The notes beneath the pieces are model-generated. The model was given only the letters and a program-made list of their open reading frames with translations. It was not told the origin of the DNA and made no database searches. This document shows positions 25,292 through 35,287 of a stretch of DNA of 38,663 nt, one piece after another. The position numbers and the translations under genes are program-made. The DNA comes from Paraburkholderia dilworthii (GTDB taxonomy: Bacteria > Pseudomonadota > Gammaproteobacteria > Burkholderiales > Burkholderiaceae): the NCBI RefSeq assembly GCF_000472525.1, contig NZ_AWZT01000056.1, positions 1 through 38,663 on the forward strand, given 5' to 3'. Within the stretch, counting starts at the first letter, position 1, and each line of letters opens with the position of its first letter.

Positions 25292-26053
25292 TCAGGTCAG
25301 TTCGATTTCGACCTCTCCCAGCCCGTCGATATGACCGCGCACGACGCCCGGTTTGCCCACATTGTGCGCACCGACGTAAGAACCCGTGGTCAGTGTCCAT
25401 TCCGGCTGGATCGTGATGCCGGTGGCGGCGCAATGGTTGACGAACCAGACCAGCAGTTCGCGCGGATCGCCCGCGGGATTGCCGGTGGCGGCGGGCACAA
25501 GCGAATCGCCGTCGAAGCTCAGTTCCAGTTCCGGCGAAACGAAATCGAAGCCGCGCGTGAGTCCCGCATACGCCACCGGATGACCGGTGATCAGCGCGCC
25601 GTTGTTCTGCGCGTCGGCGAGCTGGGCAAGGGGCGCGACATTGGGCCATTCGGCGAAGCGGCTATCGACGATCTCAATGGCCGGCAGCACCGCGCCGACC
25701 AGTGCGAGCACCTCGTCGCGTGCGTAGGCGCGGCCGCGCGGCTCGATTGCCTCCGTGAAGCGAAACGCGATCTCCAGTTCCAGCAGCACGCGAAAGAAGC
25801 CCGCATGCGTGATGCGCGCCGGCGAAGGCAGCACGAGCGAATCGGGGATCGGCGCGCCCGAGGCGGGTCCGCCGGGCGCCTTGGCGCCGATCTTCCACGC
25901 GCCGGTGGAGTCACCGAGGCCCGCGATGACCGCCTGCTGAATCGCATACGCGGTGGCGGCGTCCGGCGGCATCTGTTCGTGCGGGAGCCCGTCGATTGGG
26001 CGATGCTGCCGGCGTGCTTCGACGAGGCGGTGCGCGAGGTCGTGTGGCGTCAT
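25292..26053 (-). CDS. 2-keto-4-pentenoate hydratase-like protein (FAH superfamily)
   Basis: A 253-aa member of the MhpD-like branch of the fumarylacetoacetate hydrolase superfamily. Recognisable blocks are AWKIGAKAPGG, the metal-site segment LLELEIAFRF (Glu-x-Glu), PAIEIVDSRF and a C-terminal WTLTTGSYVG. Such enzymes hydrate 2-hydroxypenta-2,4-dienoate in meta-cleavage pathways, or act on related keto acids. No aldolase or dioxygenase genes are adjacent, so the pathway is unknown. Start ATG 26053 follows AAAGGA; an in-frame ATG at 26077 is less good. It ends in a terminator-like hairpin. Confidence 0.86.
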   Translation of the reverse strand: MTPHDLAHRLVEARRQHRPIDGLPHEQMPPDAATAYAIQQAVIAGLGDSTGAWKIGAKAPGGPASGAPIPDSLVLPSPARITHAGFFRVLLELEIAFRFTEAIEPRGRAYARDEVLALVGAVLPAIEIVDSRFAEWPNVAPLAQLADAQNNGALITGHPVAYAGLTRGFDFVSPELELSFDGDSLVPAATGNPAGDPRELLVWFVNHCAATGITIQPEWTLTTGSYVGAHNVGKPGVVRGHIDGLGEVEIELT

Positions 26054-26356
26054 GTCGGTCCTTTGTGGCTGGCGCATTGAACGGCTATTGCAGCGCGGTG
26101 GTTAGCGGTGGCAGCGGTGTTAGCGGTGATTAAGGGCGACGCATGCTGAGCGACGCGACGTGAAGCGGTGAGTTCGGTGCGGCAGCAGCCCGACTTGGCC
26201 GATAGCGGCACACCCGCCGACAGCCGAAGCGCCACAGCCCGCAACCGCTTTGCGCAATCCGGTTGCGAATTACCGCAGCCGCGCCCGTCAATGTACCGGA
26301 TCGTGAGGCTCGCCAGGGCGCCGGCCGCTTCGCAAATGCGACTTAATGCGCATGCC
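26054..26356. other. Gene-free interval upstream of the hydratase gene
   Basis: About 300 nt with no supported gene. The first 80 nt carry several imperfect AGCGGTG copies (26094-26175). I see no clear promoter. Confidence 0.4.
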
Positions 26357-26358
26357 AT

Positions 26359-26389
26359 AAAAAAACCGCGCCTGCATACGCAGGCGCGG
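26359..26389 (-). terminator. Intrinsic terminator of the second chemoreceptor gene
   Basis: A perfect 10-bp stem (CCGCGCCTGC, 4-nt loop, GCAGGCGCGG) is followed on the minus strand by seven T residues. It lies 122 nt after the stop. Confidence 0.86.
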
Positions 26390-26510
26390 TCTTCGGATGT
26401 AAAGCGGCTCAGCCGCCCCGGCATTCGTTCCGAAGCCGAGGCGCCAGGAACGGCCGTTGCAACGAGCGCTTCTGCCGCGCGCGGCGATGCGGCGAATGCC
26501 GCCGATTTCG

Positions 26511-28337
26511 TCAGAACGTTTCCCAGTCCTGATCGCTGCCGGCGCTGGCGACAGCCGCAGCCTTGGCGGGCGCTCGCGGCGCCGCAACCGCTTTCGGCGC
26601 ACCGGGTTTCGACGCTGTCGTTGCAGAAGCCGCCCGCGTTGACGCTGCCGCCACATGTTGCGCGGGGCCCGCGCCACTCGCGCGCGGCGCGGCACGCGAG
26701 CCGACACGAGAAGCCGACCGCGCCGCAGCCGGGGCAACGCGCGCGGGCGCCGGCACAGGCCTCGGCAAGGCGCCGCCCGCCGTCTTCAAGCCGCCGTCTC
26801 CGAGTTGGAACACGGCAACCGCGCCGCGCAGCTTGTCGGCTTGGTCTTCGAGCGAAGACGCAGCCGCCGCCGCTTCCTCGACCAACGCGGCGTTTTGCTG
26901 CGTCGCTTCGTCCATCTGGGTGACGGCGCGCGCCACCTGGTCGATGCCGCTGCTCTGCTCTTCCGAGGCCGCGGCGATTTCGCCCATGATGTCGGTTACC
27001 CGCTGCACTGCGCCGATGATCTCGCCCATCGTGCGGCCCGCCTCGTCGACGAGGGCCGAGCCCGACTGCACGCGATCCACCGACGTGTCGATCAACTCCT
27101 TGATCTCCTTGGCCGCCGCCGACGAGCGTTGCGCGAGGCTGCGCACTTCGCCCGCGACGACCGCGAAACCGCGCCCGTCTTCGCCGGCACGCGCCGCTTC
27201 GACGGCCGCGTTTAGCGCGAGGATGTTGGTCTGGAACGCGATTCCTTCGATGATCGAGATGATGTCGGCGATCTTCGCGGAACTCTGATTGATCTCGCCC
27301 ATCGTGCCAACCACCTGGCCGACCACCGCGCTGCCCTTGTTGGCGATTTCCGACGCATTGGCCGCAAGCGCGCTTGCCTGACGGGCGTTGTCGGCGTTCT
27401 GTTTCACGGTGCCGGTCAATTCTTCCATGCTCGACGCCGTTTCCTGCAACGCCGACGCCTGTTCTTCCGTGCGCGAGGACAAATCGATGTTGCCGGCCGC
27501 GATTTCGCGCGTTGCGGTCGCAATCGACTCACTGCCGCCACGCACCGCGCGCACCGTTTCGGTGAGACTGCGCTGCATCTTCGCGATGCCTTCGAGCACC
27601 TGCCCCATTTCATCGCGCGACGTGACGACGACCTGACGGCGCAGATCGCCAGCGGCAATCGCGTCGAAATGACCGAGCGCCTCGGCGAGCGGCCGGGCAA
27701 TTGCCCGGCTCAGCGCCATGTACGACAGCAGCGCCGCGAGGATGCCGGCGAGCAACGCGCCCATGCTGACCATGCGGAACACCTGAAAGCTCGATTGCGC
27801 CGCGTCATAGCCTTGGTGGGCCAGATCGAACTGATGCTTGCGCAGGGTGTCGTCGGCGGTCGCGAGTTCGTTGTAGGCGACCTGAAGGCGCTTGGCGCCG
27901 TCGATCAGCTTGCTCTGGTCGCTCGCCGCGATCACCGCCGCAAACGCGTCGGCCTGCTGATGCAGCGCGTCGCGCTTGCTGGCGACATCGCGTGCGATCC
28001 GGTCTTCGTCGTCGTCACGCGCCAGGTCCGTGTACTTCTTCCACCATATGTCCGACGTGGCGCGCATGCCGCGCGCGCGTTCCAGCGTCGGCGCCGATTC
28101 CGGCGTGCCTATCATGAAGGCCGCGCGGTCGAGCGCGAGACGCTCGCGCGCCGCGAACAATTCGGCATTGCCGATGCTGACGGCACCCGGCATCGAATTA
28201 GTGAACGTCTCCCTGTAGGCGTCATTCGAACGGCTCATGCCAAAGAGGCCAAATACGCCGATGCCTGCCAATAGCGCCGCGAGAAAAGCCATCGTGAGGC
28301 CGATCCGGGCCTTGATCGAAATCCGTTTGTTCAACAT
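26511..28337 (-). CDS. Methyl-accepting chemotaxis protein with C-terminal CheR/CheB tether
   Basis: A 608-aa Tar/Tsr-type receptor. Helix 1 is at about 11-33 (RIGLTMAFLAALLAGIG), followed by a periplasmic four-helix sensor with DIWWKKYTDLARDDD. Helix 2 is near 188-209, then HAMP (RPLAEALGHFDAIAAGDLRRQV), methylation helices and the tip GIAFQTNILALNAAVEAARAG. A ~90-residue Ala/Pro-rich flexible linker leads to the terminal DWETF, equivalent to the NWETF pentapeptide of enteric receptors that docks CheR and CheB. Start ATG 28337 has a modest AGGAA. It is monocistronic, with a strong terminator, and lies beside the ribose operon, but a link to ribose sensing is only a guess. Confidence 0.95.
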   Translation of the reverse strand: MLNKRISIKARIGLTMAFLAALLAGIGVFGLFGMSRSNDAYRETFTNSMPGAVSIGNAELFAARERLALDRAAFMIGTPESAPTLERARGMRATSDIWWKKYTDLARDDDEDRIARDVASKRDALHQQADAFAAVIAASDQSKLIDGAKRLQVAYNELATADDTLRKHQFDLAHQGYDAAQSSFQVFRMVSMGALLAGILAALLSYMALSRAIARPLAEALGHFDAIAAGDLRRQVVVTSRDEMGQVLEGIAKMQRSLTETVRAVRGGSESIATATREIAAGNIDLSSRTEEQASALQETASSMEELTGTVKQNADNARQASALAANASEIANKGSAVVGQVVGTMGEINQSSAKIADIISIIEGIAFQTNILALNAAVEAARAGEDGRGFAVVAGEVRSLAQRSSAAAKEIKELIDTSVDRVQSGSALVDEAGRTMGEIIGAVQRVTDIMGEIAAASEEQSSGIDQVARAVTQMDEATQQNAALVEEAAAAASSLEDQADKLRGAVAVFQLGDGGLKTAGGALPRPVPAPARVAPAAARSASRVGSRAAPRASGAGPAQHVAAASTRAASATTASKPGAPKAVAAPRAPAKAAAVASAGSDQDWETF

Positions 28338-28521
28338 GCGTGTTCCTGTGCTTGACGGATGAGAGCGGTGCTCTATTAGCCTCGTTTACGGCAACCGGAA
28401 CGCATACTTGATGCGCTTATCGTATGAACAAAGCTAGTTGGCGGAAGATAGGGAAAGAAATGCGCGCAAACGAGCGAAAACACCCGCACAGCATCGCCCG
28501 ACGCCGTCGGCGTCGCGCAAT

Positions 28522-29445
28522 TCAGGTTTCCAGTTCGCCGCGCGTGGGAATTGAGGGTTGCGCGCCGGCGCGTGTCACGGACAGCGCCGCGGCGCGCTGG
28601 GCGAAGCGGATTGCCGCGTCGACGCTCGCGCCCTGCGCGAGCTGCGCGGCGAAACCGCCTATGAAAGTATCGCCGGCCGCAGTCGTATCGACGGCTTTGA
28701 CCTTCGGCGCGTCGTACAACACGGGCGCCGCACCGTCGAGCGCCGCCTGCACACCGCGCGGCCCGAGCGTCACGAGTACATTGCGCGCGCCGGCTGCGCG
28801 CAGCACGGCGGCGGCCGTGGCTGCTTCTTCCGGCGAGCCGACCGGCAAGCCGGTCAACATCGCGGCTTCGAGTTCGTTCGGAATCAGATAGTCGATGAGC
28901 GGCAGCCACTCGGCGGGCAGCGGGCCGGTAGCGGGCGCCGGGTTCAGCATCACCATCTTGCCAAGGCGCCGGGCCGCGGCAAGCGCCGCGTGCACCGTGT
29001 CCAGCGGCGTTTCAAGCTGACAGATCACGACGTCGGCGGCGGCGAGCACCGCTTCGTGACGCGCGATGGTTTCGGGCGTCACTTCGCCGTTGCTGCCTGC
29101 CACGATCACAATCGCGTTCTGGCTCGCATCGTCGACGACGATCAGCGCGACGCCCGTCGCCTCCCGGCCGGTTTCCACTGCCGCGCAGTCGATGCCTTCC
29201 GCTTCGAGGCCCGCGCGCAGTTGGGCGCCGTTCGCATCGGCGCCCACACAGCCGAGCATCGACACCTGCGCGCCGAGCCGGGCCGCGGCCACCGCCTGAT
29301 TGCCGCCCTTGCCGCCCGCGACCTGCGCGAACGTGCGGCCAGCCAGCGTTTCGCCGGGGTGCGGCAGACGCGGCGCGCGCGCCACCAGGTCCATGTTCAG
29401 ACTGCCCACCACCGCCACGCGCGAGCTCGCTTCTTTACTTGCCAC
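28522..29445 (-). CDS. rbsK: Ribokinase
   Basis: A 307-aa PfkB-family sugar kinase that phosphorylates D-ribose at O5. PfkB motif 1 is GGKGGNQAVAAARLG (44-58) after GSLNMDLV. Motif 2 is DTTAAGDTFIGGF (253-265), with the catalytic Asp259. A GTG start at 29445 is used, with GGGAGAA just upstream; a nearer ATG at 29449 is out of frame and stops after four codons. It is the last gene of the operon, 81 nt after rbsR. A 7-bp stem (28499-28515) lies after the stop but lacks a T run. Confidence 0.93.
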   Translation of the reverse strand: MASKEASSRVAVVGSLNMDLVARAPRLPHPGETLAGRTFAQVAGGKGGNQAVAAARLGAQVSMLGCVGADANGAQLRAGLEAEGIDCAAVETGREATGVALIVVDDASQNAIVIVAGSNGEVTPETIARHEAVLAAADVVICQLETPLDTVHAALAAARRLGKMVMLNPAPATGPLPAEWLPLIDYLIPNELEAAMLTGLPVGSPEEAATAAAVLRAAGARNVLVTLGPRGVQAALDGAAPVLYDAPKVKAVDTTAAGDTFIGGFAAQLAQGASVDAAIRFAQRAAALSVTRAGAQPSIPTRGELET

Positions 29446-29526
29446 TCATTTCTCCCGTAGTCCAGCTTCTCAAACCTGCCGATGCGCGTTGCAGTTCAAA
29501 CCGCGTTCCAAGCCCGCAACCCGCGC

Positions 29527-30567
29527 TCACGCGGCGAGGTTGCGCTTTCCAGCGCCAGCCCAGGTCGACGTCGATTCGCGCACGATCAGCCGCGGCGACA
29601 CGACACGCCGGCGCCCGATGGGCCGCGCGCTCGCCGACGACTTGCCGGCGATCCGTTCGATCAATGTCTGCGCAGCCATGTCGCCGAGCGCGCGCACCGA
29701 TTGGCCGACCGTAGACAGCGCCGGATAGGTGAAGCGTCCAAGCTCGATGTCGTCGAAACCGATGATCGAGCAGTCGCGCGGCACGCTGATATTGCGCTCC
29801 GCCGCGGCGCGCAACGCGCCGATGCCCATCATGTCGTTGCACGCAAAAATCGCCGACGGCTTGACCGTGTCGAACAGTTGCGCGGCAGCGCGATGCCCGC
29901 CGGTGCCTGAAAAGTCGCTTTCGACGATCGCATTGGGCGGAATCTCGATGCCGCGCTCGGTCATCGCGCGGATAAAGCCGTGGACCCGCATCGCACTGAC
30001 TGCCGTCGCGACGGGCCCGCTGATGCAGCCGATCCGCACATGCCCCAGTTCGAGCAGATGACGCGTCGCCAGATATGCGCCCTTCTCGTGATCGATCTGC
30101 ACGAGGTCCGCGTTCACGCCTTCAATATTGCGGTCGACGATCACGAGCGGCTCGCGCGCGTCCGCGAGCGTCTGCGCGAGGACCGCGTCGTCGCCGGCGG
30201 ACGCGACGATCAATCCGTCGATCCGCTTTTCCTGCAGCACGCGCAGATAGTTGCGCTGCTTCGCCGGGTCGTCGTCGGAATTGCAGAAGAACACACAGTA
30301 GCCGTTGCGGGAGCAACCGTCCTCGATGCCCCGCGCGAGCTCCGCAAAATACGGGTTCGTGCTGTTCGGCACGACGAGTCCGATGGTCGCGGTAGCGCGC
30401 GCCTTCAGCGAACGGGCCACCGCCGACGGCACATAGTGAAGCTGGCGAATCGCGTGCTCGACCTTCGCGCGCACGTCGGCCGACACCGGCCGCGAGTTGT
30501 TCACCACGTGCGAAACCGTGGTGAAGGACACGCCCGCCACGGCTGCTACATCCTTGATCGTCGCCAT
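29527..30567 (-). CDS. rbsR: LacI-family repressor of the ribose operon
   Basis: A 346-aa regulator. The DNA-binding headpiece is MATIKDVAAVAGVSFTTVSHVVNNSRPVS at residues 1-29, in short IKDVAAVAGVSFTTVSHV, with hinge helix PSAVARSLKA. The sugar-binding domain follows (IGLVVPNSTNPYFAELARGIE, FACNDMMGIGALRAA, IIGFDDIELGRFTYP). In this family, sugar binding releases the operator. The perfect LacI-type palindrome in front of rbsB is the natural target. The gene sits inside the operon between rbsC and rbsK, so it would limit its own expression. Effector ribose is inferred from neighbours. Confidence 0.91.
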   Translation of the reverse strand: MATIKDVAAVAGVSFTTVSHVVNNSRPVSADVRAKVEHAIRQLHYVPSAVARSLKARATATIGLVVPNSTNPYFAELARGIEDGCSRNGYCVFFCNSDDDPAKQRNYLRVLQEKRIDGLIVASAGDDAVLAQTLADAREPLVIVDRNIEGVNADLVQIDHEKGAYLATRHLLELGHVRIGCISGPVATAVSAMRVHGFIRAMTERGIEIPPNAIVESDFSGTGGHRAAAQLFDTVKPSAIFACNDMMGIGALRAAAERNISVPRDCSIIGFDDIELGRFTYPALSTVGQSVRALGDMAAQTLIERIAGKSSASARPIGRRRVVSPRLIVRESTSTWAGAGKRNLAA

Positions 30568-30716
30568 AACCTGTTGCTCTCCCGCCTGTTTTTCCCGCCG
30601 GTCATGCAGTCTGCGGACCTCGGGACATCCTCATCGAAGGCACGTCACATTCATGAATTCTTACGCTTTACCGCAAACCGCCCTTGAACCGCCCGGCACG
30701 CGTTAAGGTCTCTCCA

Positions 30717-31801
30717 TCAGGCACGCTTGCGGCGGCTGCGGTACGTGTCGAGCACCACGGCCACGACGATCACCGCGCCGGTAATCATCCGCTTGGTCGG
30801 CTCATTCGCGCCGATCTGCGCGAGGCCGGCGGCCAGCACCGAAATGATCAATACGCCAAAAAAGGTACTGATGACCGAACCGCGTCCGCCCATCAGACTC
30901 GTGCCGCCGATCACCACCGCCGCGATCACCTGCAGCTCGACGCCGACGCCCGCGTTGGGGTCGGCGGCCTCCAGACGCGAAATCTGGAACAGCGACGCCA
31001 AGCCCGCGAGCGCGCCCATCAGCGCGAACACGATCACCTTGTACGGCCGCGGATTGACGCCCGCGAGCCGCACGGCTTCCTCGTTGGTGCCGATGCCGAC
31101 CAGATAGCGGCCGAACACCGTGCGCGTGAGCACCAGTTGTGCGATCACCATCACCGCCACGGCGATCAGGAAAGCGGGCGATATGCCGACCGCGATCGGG
31201 TTCGACAGAAAATCGAAGGCGTCGCCGATATAGGCGGTGCGCGAGTTCGTCATCTGATACGCGAGGCCGCGCGCGGCTTCGAGCACGCCCAGCGACACGA
31301 TGAATGACGGAATCCGCCAGCCGACCGTGACCGCGCCGGTAATCGTACCGGTCAGCGCCGCCGCCGCGACGCCGAGCAGCGCCGAGGGCAACGGGCCCCA
31401 GCCCCACTTGAGCGCCGCCACGCTGACCACCGACGCGCCGAGCGCGAGCACCGACCCGACCGACAGATCGATACCCGCGATGATCAGCACGAACGTCATG
31501 CCGACCGACATCACGACCAGATCCGGAATCTGATTGGCGATCGTGCTGAACGTGTCGTACGTCAGGAAGTGCGAACTCAGCAGCGAGAACAGCACGATCA
31601 TGCCGAGCAGCGCGCCGGCCAGGCCCAGGTAGTTCGAAAATCCCAGCCGCGTGCCGGCCGGTTTGCCGCTCGCGAGCGGCGCAGACGGATCGGCGGGCGG
31701 CGCCGCGCTTGCATTTGCGTTTGCATTTGCATCCGTCTTGCCGTTTGCAGCCGCGCCGCCCGGCTTCGCGCCCGACGTTTCGCGCAACGATTGATCGGTC
31801 A

Positions 31802-31802
<1 letters not shown>
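30717..31802 (-). CDS. rbsC: Ribose-type ABC transporter permease
   Basis: A 361-aa inner-membrane permease of the BPD_transp_2 (carbohydrate uptake class 2) family. Blocks include DLSVGSVLALGASVVS, GRYLVGIGTNEEAVRLAGV and VIAAVVIGGTSLMGGRGS. The N-terminal ~50 residues are an unusual cytosolic Ala/Asn-rich tail, including NANANANASAAPPADPSAP. The ATG 31802 overlaps the rbsA stop by one base (TGATG), implying coupling. An in-frame upstream extension to 31901 overlaps rbsA and is rejected. The sequence ends RSRRKRA. Confidence 0.92.
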
Positions 31803-33394
<1,592 letters not shown>

Positions 33395-33971
33395 CGCAAT
33401 CCTGTTTCACCGCGTCAGGCATGCCTCGTACGACTCGCTCAAACGAGGCGGCGCCCGGCGCCGTGCGGTCAATGCCGGCCCAACGCGCGGAATGCGCAGG
33501 CGCTAAGGGCCGCGCGCCTCCCGCCGTGCAGCCGCCGTCATGACGCTTACCTCTGGAATTAACGGCGGCCCGGCAGGTTTCTTGAGCGGCTATTGAGCGT
33601 TCATTGAATAGTAGGCGCGCAGTCGAGGTTTTTGTGCGGCGCTCGTGGCTTGGTGGTGGGGCTTGGCTTTGGCTTTGGCTTTGGCTTTGGCTTTGGCTTG
33701 TGCTTTGGCTTGTGCTTTGGCTTTGGCTTTGGCTTTCGCTTCGGCCTTGGCTTCCGCTTCGGCCTGGCTTCGACAACCGCGTTCGCTTCGACCTCGGCTT
33801 TGACATTGGCCCTAGCGTTAGTCCGAGCCTCAACCTTAGCTGCTGCACACTTCCCGCCACCTTCACTGCCACGAATCGCACTACATTACGGCCAGATTCC
33901 AGCCGCGTTTGCGCCGCCACCGTCCGCGCAAATCCGCGCGCCCTGCTAGTCGGTTTAGCTGCCGACGACGC
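33395..33971. other. 577-nt untranslated gap inside the ribose operon (rbsB to rbsA)
   Basis: No gene is supported. The minus strand stays open in frame 33348-33920 only because the hexamer repeat lacks stops in that frame (Ser-Gln repeats). In another frame it reads as Lys-Pro/Lys-Ala type repeats without any start codon. GC-rich short stems lie close after the rbsB stop. Confidence 0.5.
33665..33760. repeat. Hexanucleotide tandem repeat GGCTTT, about 16 units
   Basis: Units 1-5 and 10-12 are exact GGCTTT; units 6-9 alternate GGCTTG and TGCTTT; units 13-16 are CGCTTC, GGCCTT, GGCTTC and CGCTTC. Weaker six-base periodicity continues to about 33840. In the transcribed sense it is AAAGCC. Confidence 0.85.
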
Positions 33972-34934
33972 TTACTTCGTCACCAGGTCGCATGGCGTTT
34001 CGACCACGCCCGACAATTGCGACTGCTTCTTGTGCTCGCTCAAGGCTTTCAATGCGGTGTCGATGCCGAACACGGCCTGCTTGGCAGCGTACTGATCGGC
34101 CGTGGCGAGCACGCGGCCGTCCTTCAACATCGGCTTGATCGCGTTGATGTTGTCGTACCCGACCACGTACACCTTGCCCTGCTTGCCCGCGGCGCGCACC
34201 GCGGAAACCGCGCCGATCGCCATGTTGTCATTGCCCGCGAGCAGCGCCTTCAGGTTCGGGTACTCGTTGAGCATGGCCGACGCCACTGCGTTGCCCTTGT
34301 CGATTTCCCATTCGCCCGACTGCACGGAGACGACTTTCGCGCCGACGGCCTGCATCGCGTCCTTGAAGCCCGCGGTGCGCTGCTGCGCGTTGGTCGTGGT
34401 CGACACGCCCTCGATGATGCCGACCTCGTCGCCCGCCTTCAGCTTTTTCGCGAGGTAATCGCCGACCTTCTGTGCGCCCTTGCGGTTATCCGGTCCGACG
34501 AACGGCACGTTCAGGTCCTTCGACTTGAGCACGTCCGGGTCGAGCCGGTTGTCGATATTCACGACGATGATGCCCGCGTCCACGGCCTTCTTGACGACCG
34601 GCACGAGCGCTTTCGAATCGGCCGGAGCCAGCACGATCGCGTCCACCTTCGACACAATCATCTGTTCGACGATGCGAATCTGGTTCGCCGTATCGGTCTC
34701 GTCCTTGATGCCGTTCGTGATCAGGTCGAACTGCGATGAGTTGTGCTTCTGGTAGTCCTTCGCGCCGGTTTCCATCGTCAGGAAGAACTCGTTGGCGAGC
34801 GACTTCATCACCAGCGCGACCTTCGGCTTATGCGCGGGTGCGTTCTGGGCGTGGGCGGCGGAAAACGGCAAGGCGGCGGTAGCTGTGGCGAGGATTGCGG
34901 CCGCCACGATGCGGCGGCGAATGCGATTGCTCAT
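33972..34934 (-). CDS. rbsB: Ribose-type ABC transporter periplasmic binding protein
   Basis: A 320-aa exported protein: signal peptide residues 1-29 (RIVAAAILATATAALPFSAAHA), then a Peripla_BP_4 type I fold beginning KPKVALVMKSLANEFFLTME. Blocks such as VDAIVLAPADSKALVPVVKKA, NIDNRLDPDVL, FVGPDNRKGAQKVGDYLAKKL and LLAGNDNMAIGAVSAVRAAGK are typical of ribose-class binders. ATG 34934 follows AGGAGATAT. It is the first gene of rbsBACRK. The specificity could also be another pentose or xylitol; ribose rests on rbsK and rbsR nearby. Confidence 0.92.
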   Translation of the reverse strand: MSNRIRRRIVAAAILATATAALPFSAAHAQNAPAHKPKVALVMKSLANEFFLTMETGAKDYQKHNSSQFDLITNGIKDETDTANQIRIVEQMIVSKVDAIVLAPADSKALVPVVKKAVDAGIIVVNIDNRLDPDVLKSKDLNVPFVGPDNRKGAQKVGDYLAKKLKAGDEVGIIEGVSTTTNAQQRTAGFKDAMQAVGAKVVSVQSGEWEIDKGNAVASAMLNEYPNLKALLAGNDNMAIGAVSAVRAAGKQGKVYVVGYDNINAIKPMLKDGRVLATADQYAAKQAVFGIDTALKALSEHKKQSQLSGVVETPCDLVTK

Positions 34935-34985
34935 GCATATCTCCTAGGTTTGTCGGGCTCACGACGAGCCGTATTTTTAGTTACG

Positions 34986-35035
34986 CGCAAACGTTTGCGG
35001 GACTCATTCTCAGCGCACGGCGGCTCGATTGTCAA
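34986..35035 (-). promoter_or_regulatory. rbs operon promoter with LacI-type operator
   Basis: On the minus strand TTGACA (35035-35030) and GAGAAT (35011-35006) are 18 bp apart. A perfect 14-bp palindrome CGCAAACGTTTGCG (34986-34999) follows at about +1 to +14, the position expected for a repressor such as RbsR. The core GCAAACGTTTGC is the classic LacI/PurR/RbsR-type centre with CpG. Confidence 0.75.
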
Positions 35036-35287
35036 CGATTTGCGGTGTTGCAGTGCACCGGCGCGCATAAACTGCGGCGCGCCGGCTGGCTCGCGCCCAA
35101 GGTCGATGGCTGAATGCCGAAACGCCCGGCGGGCGTCCCGGCTGAGAGGGTCTGGCAAAGGGTCCTCGCTTGGTCCAGCGTGACGGTATTGCCGTCGGCT
35201 GCAATCTCAGCAGCCGGCGGGCCGCCTATGCTGGACTTTTATTGCGCTGCGTGCAAGCGCCACCCAGCGCTGAATGCGGCCTGGCAA
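35036..35287. other. Gene-free interval between corA and the rbs promoter, with two hairpins
   Basis: No gene is supported. GACGGTATTGCCGTC (35182-35196) and CGGCTGC-N7-GCAGCCG (35196-35216) are adjacent stems, without a T run on either strand. They may mark the end of corA or a minor structured RNA. Confidence 0.42.

Noticed and set aside
28338..28440. Possible sigma28 (flagellar) promoter for the second chemoreceptor
   Set aside because: GATAAG and TAAA fragments are present, but not at the spacing of a TAAA-N15-GCCGATAA element.
35125..35216. TPP-riboswitch-like sequence (GGCTGAGAGGG ... GGTATTGCC) on the + strand
   Set aside because: The CTGAGA core is present, but the second conserved block (ACCTGAT with GGTAATACC-type stem) is not, and no + strand gene follows; corA is convergent.
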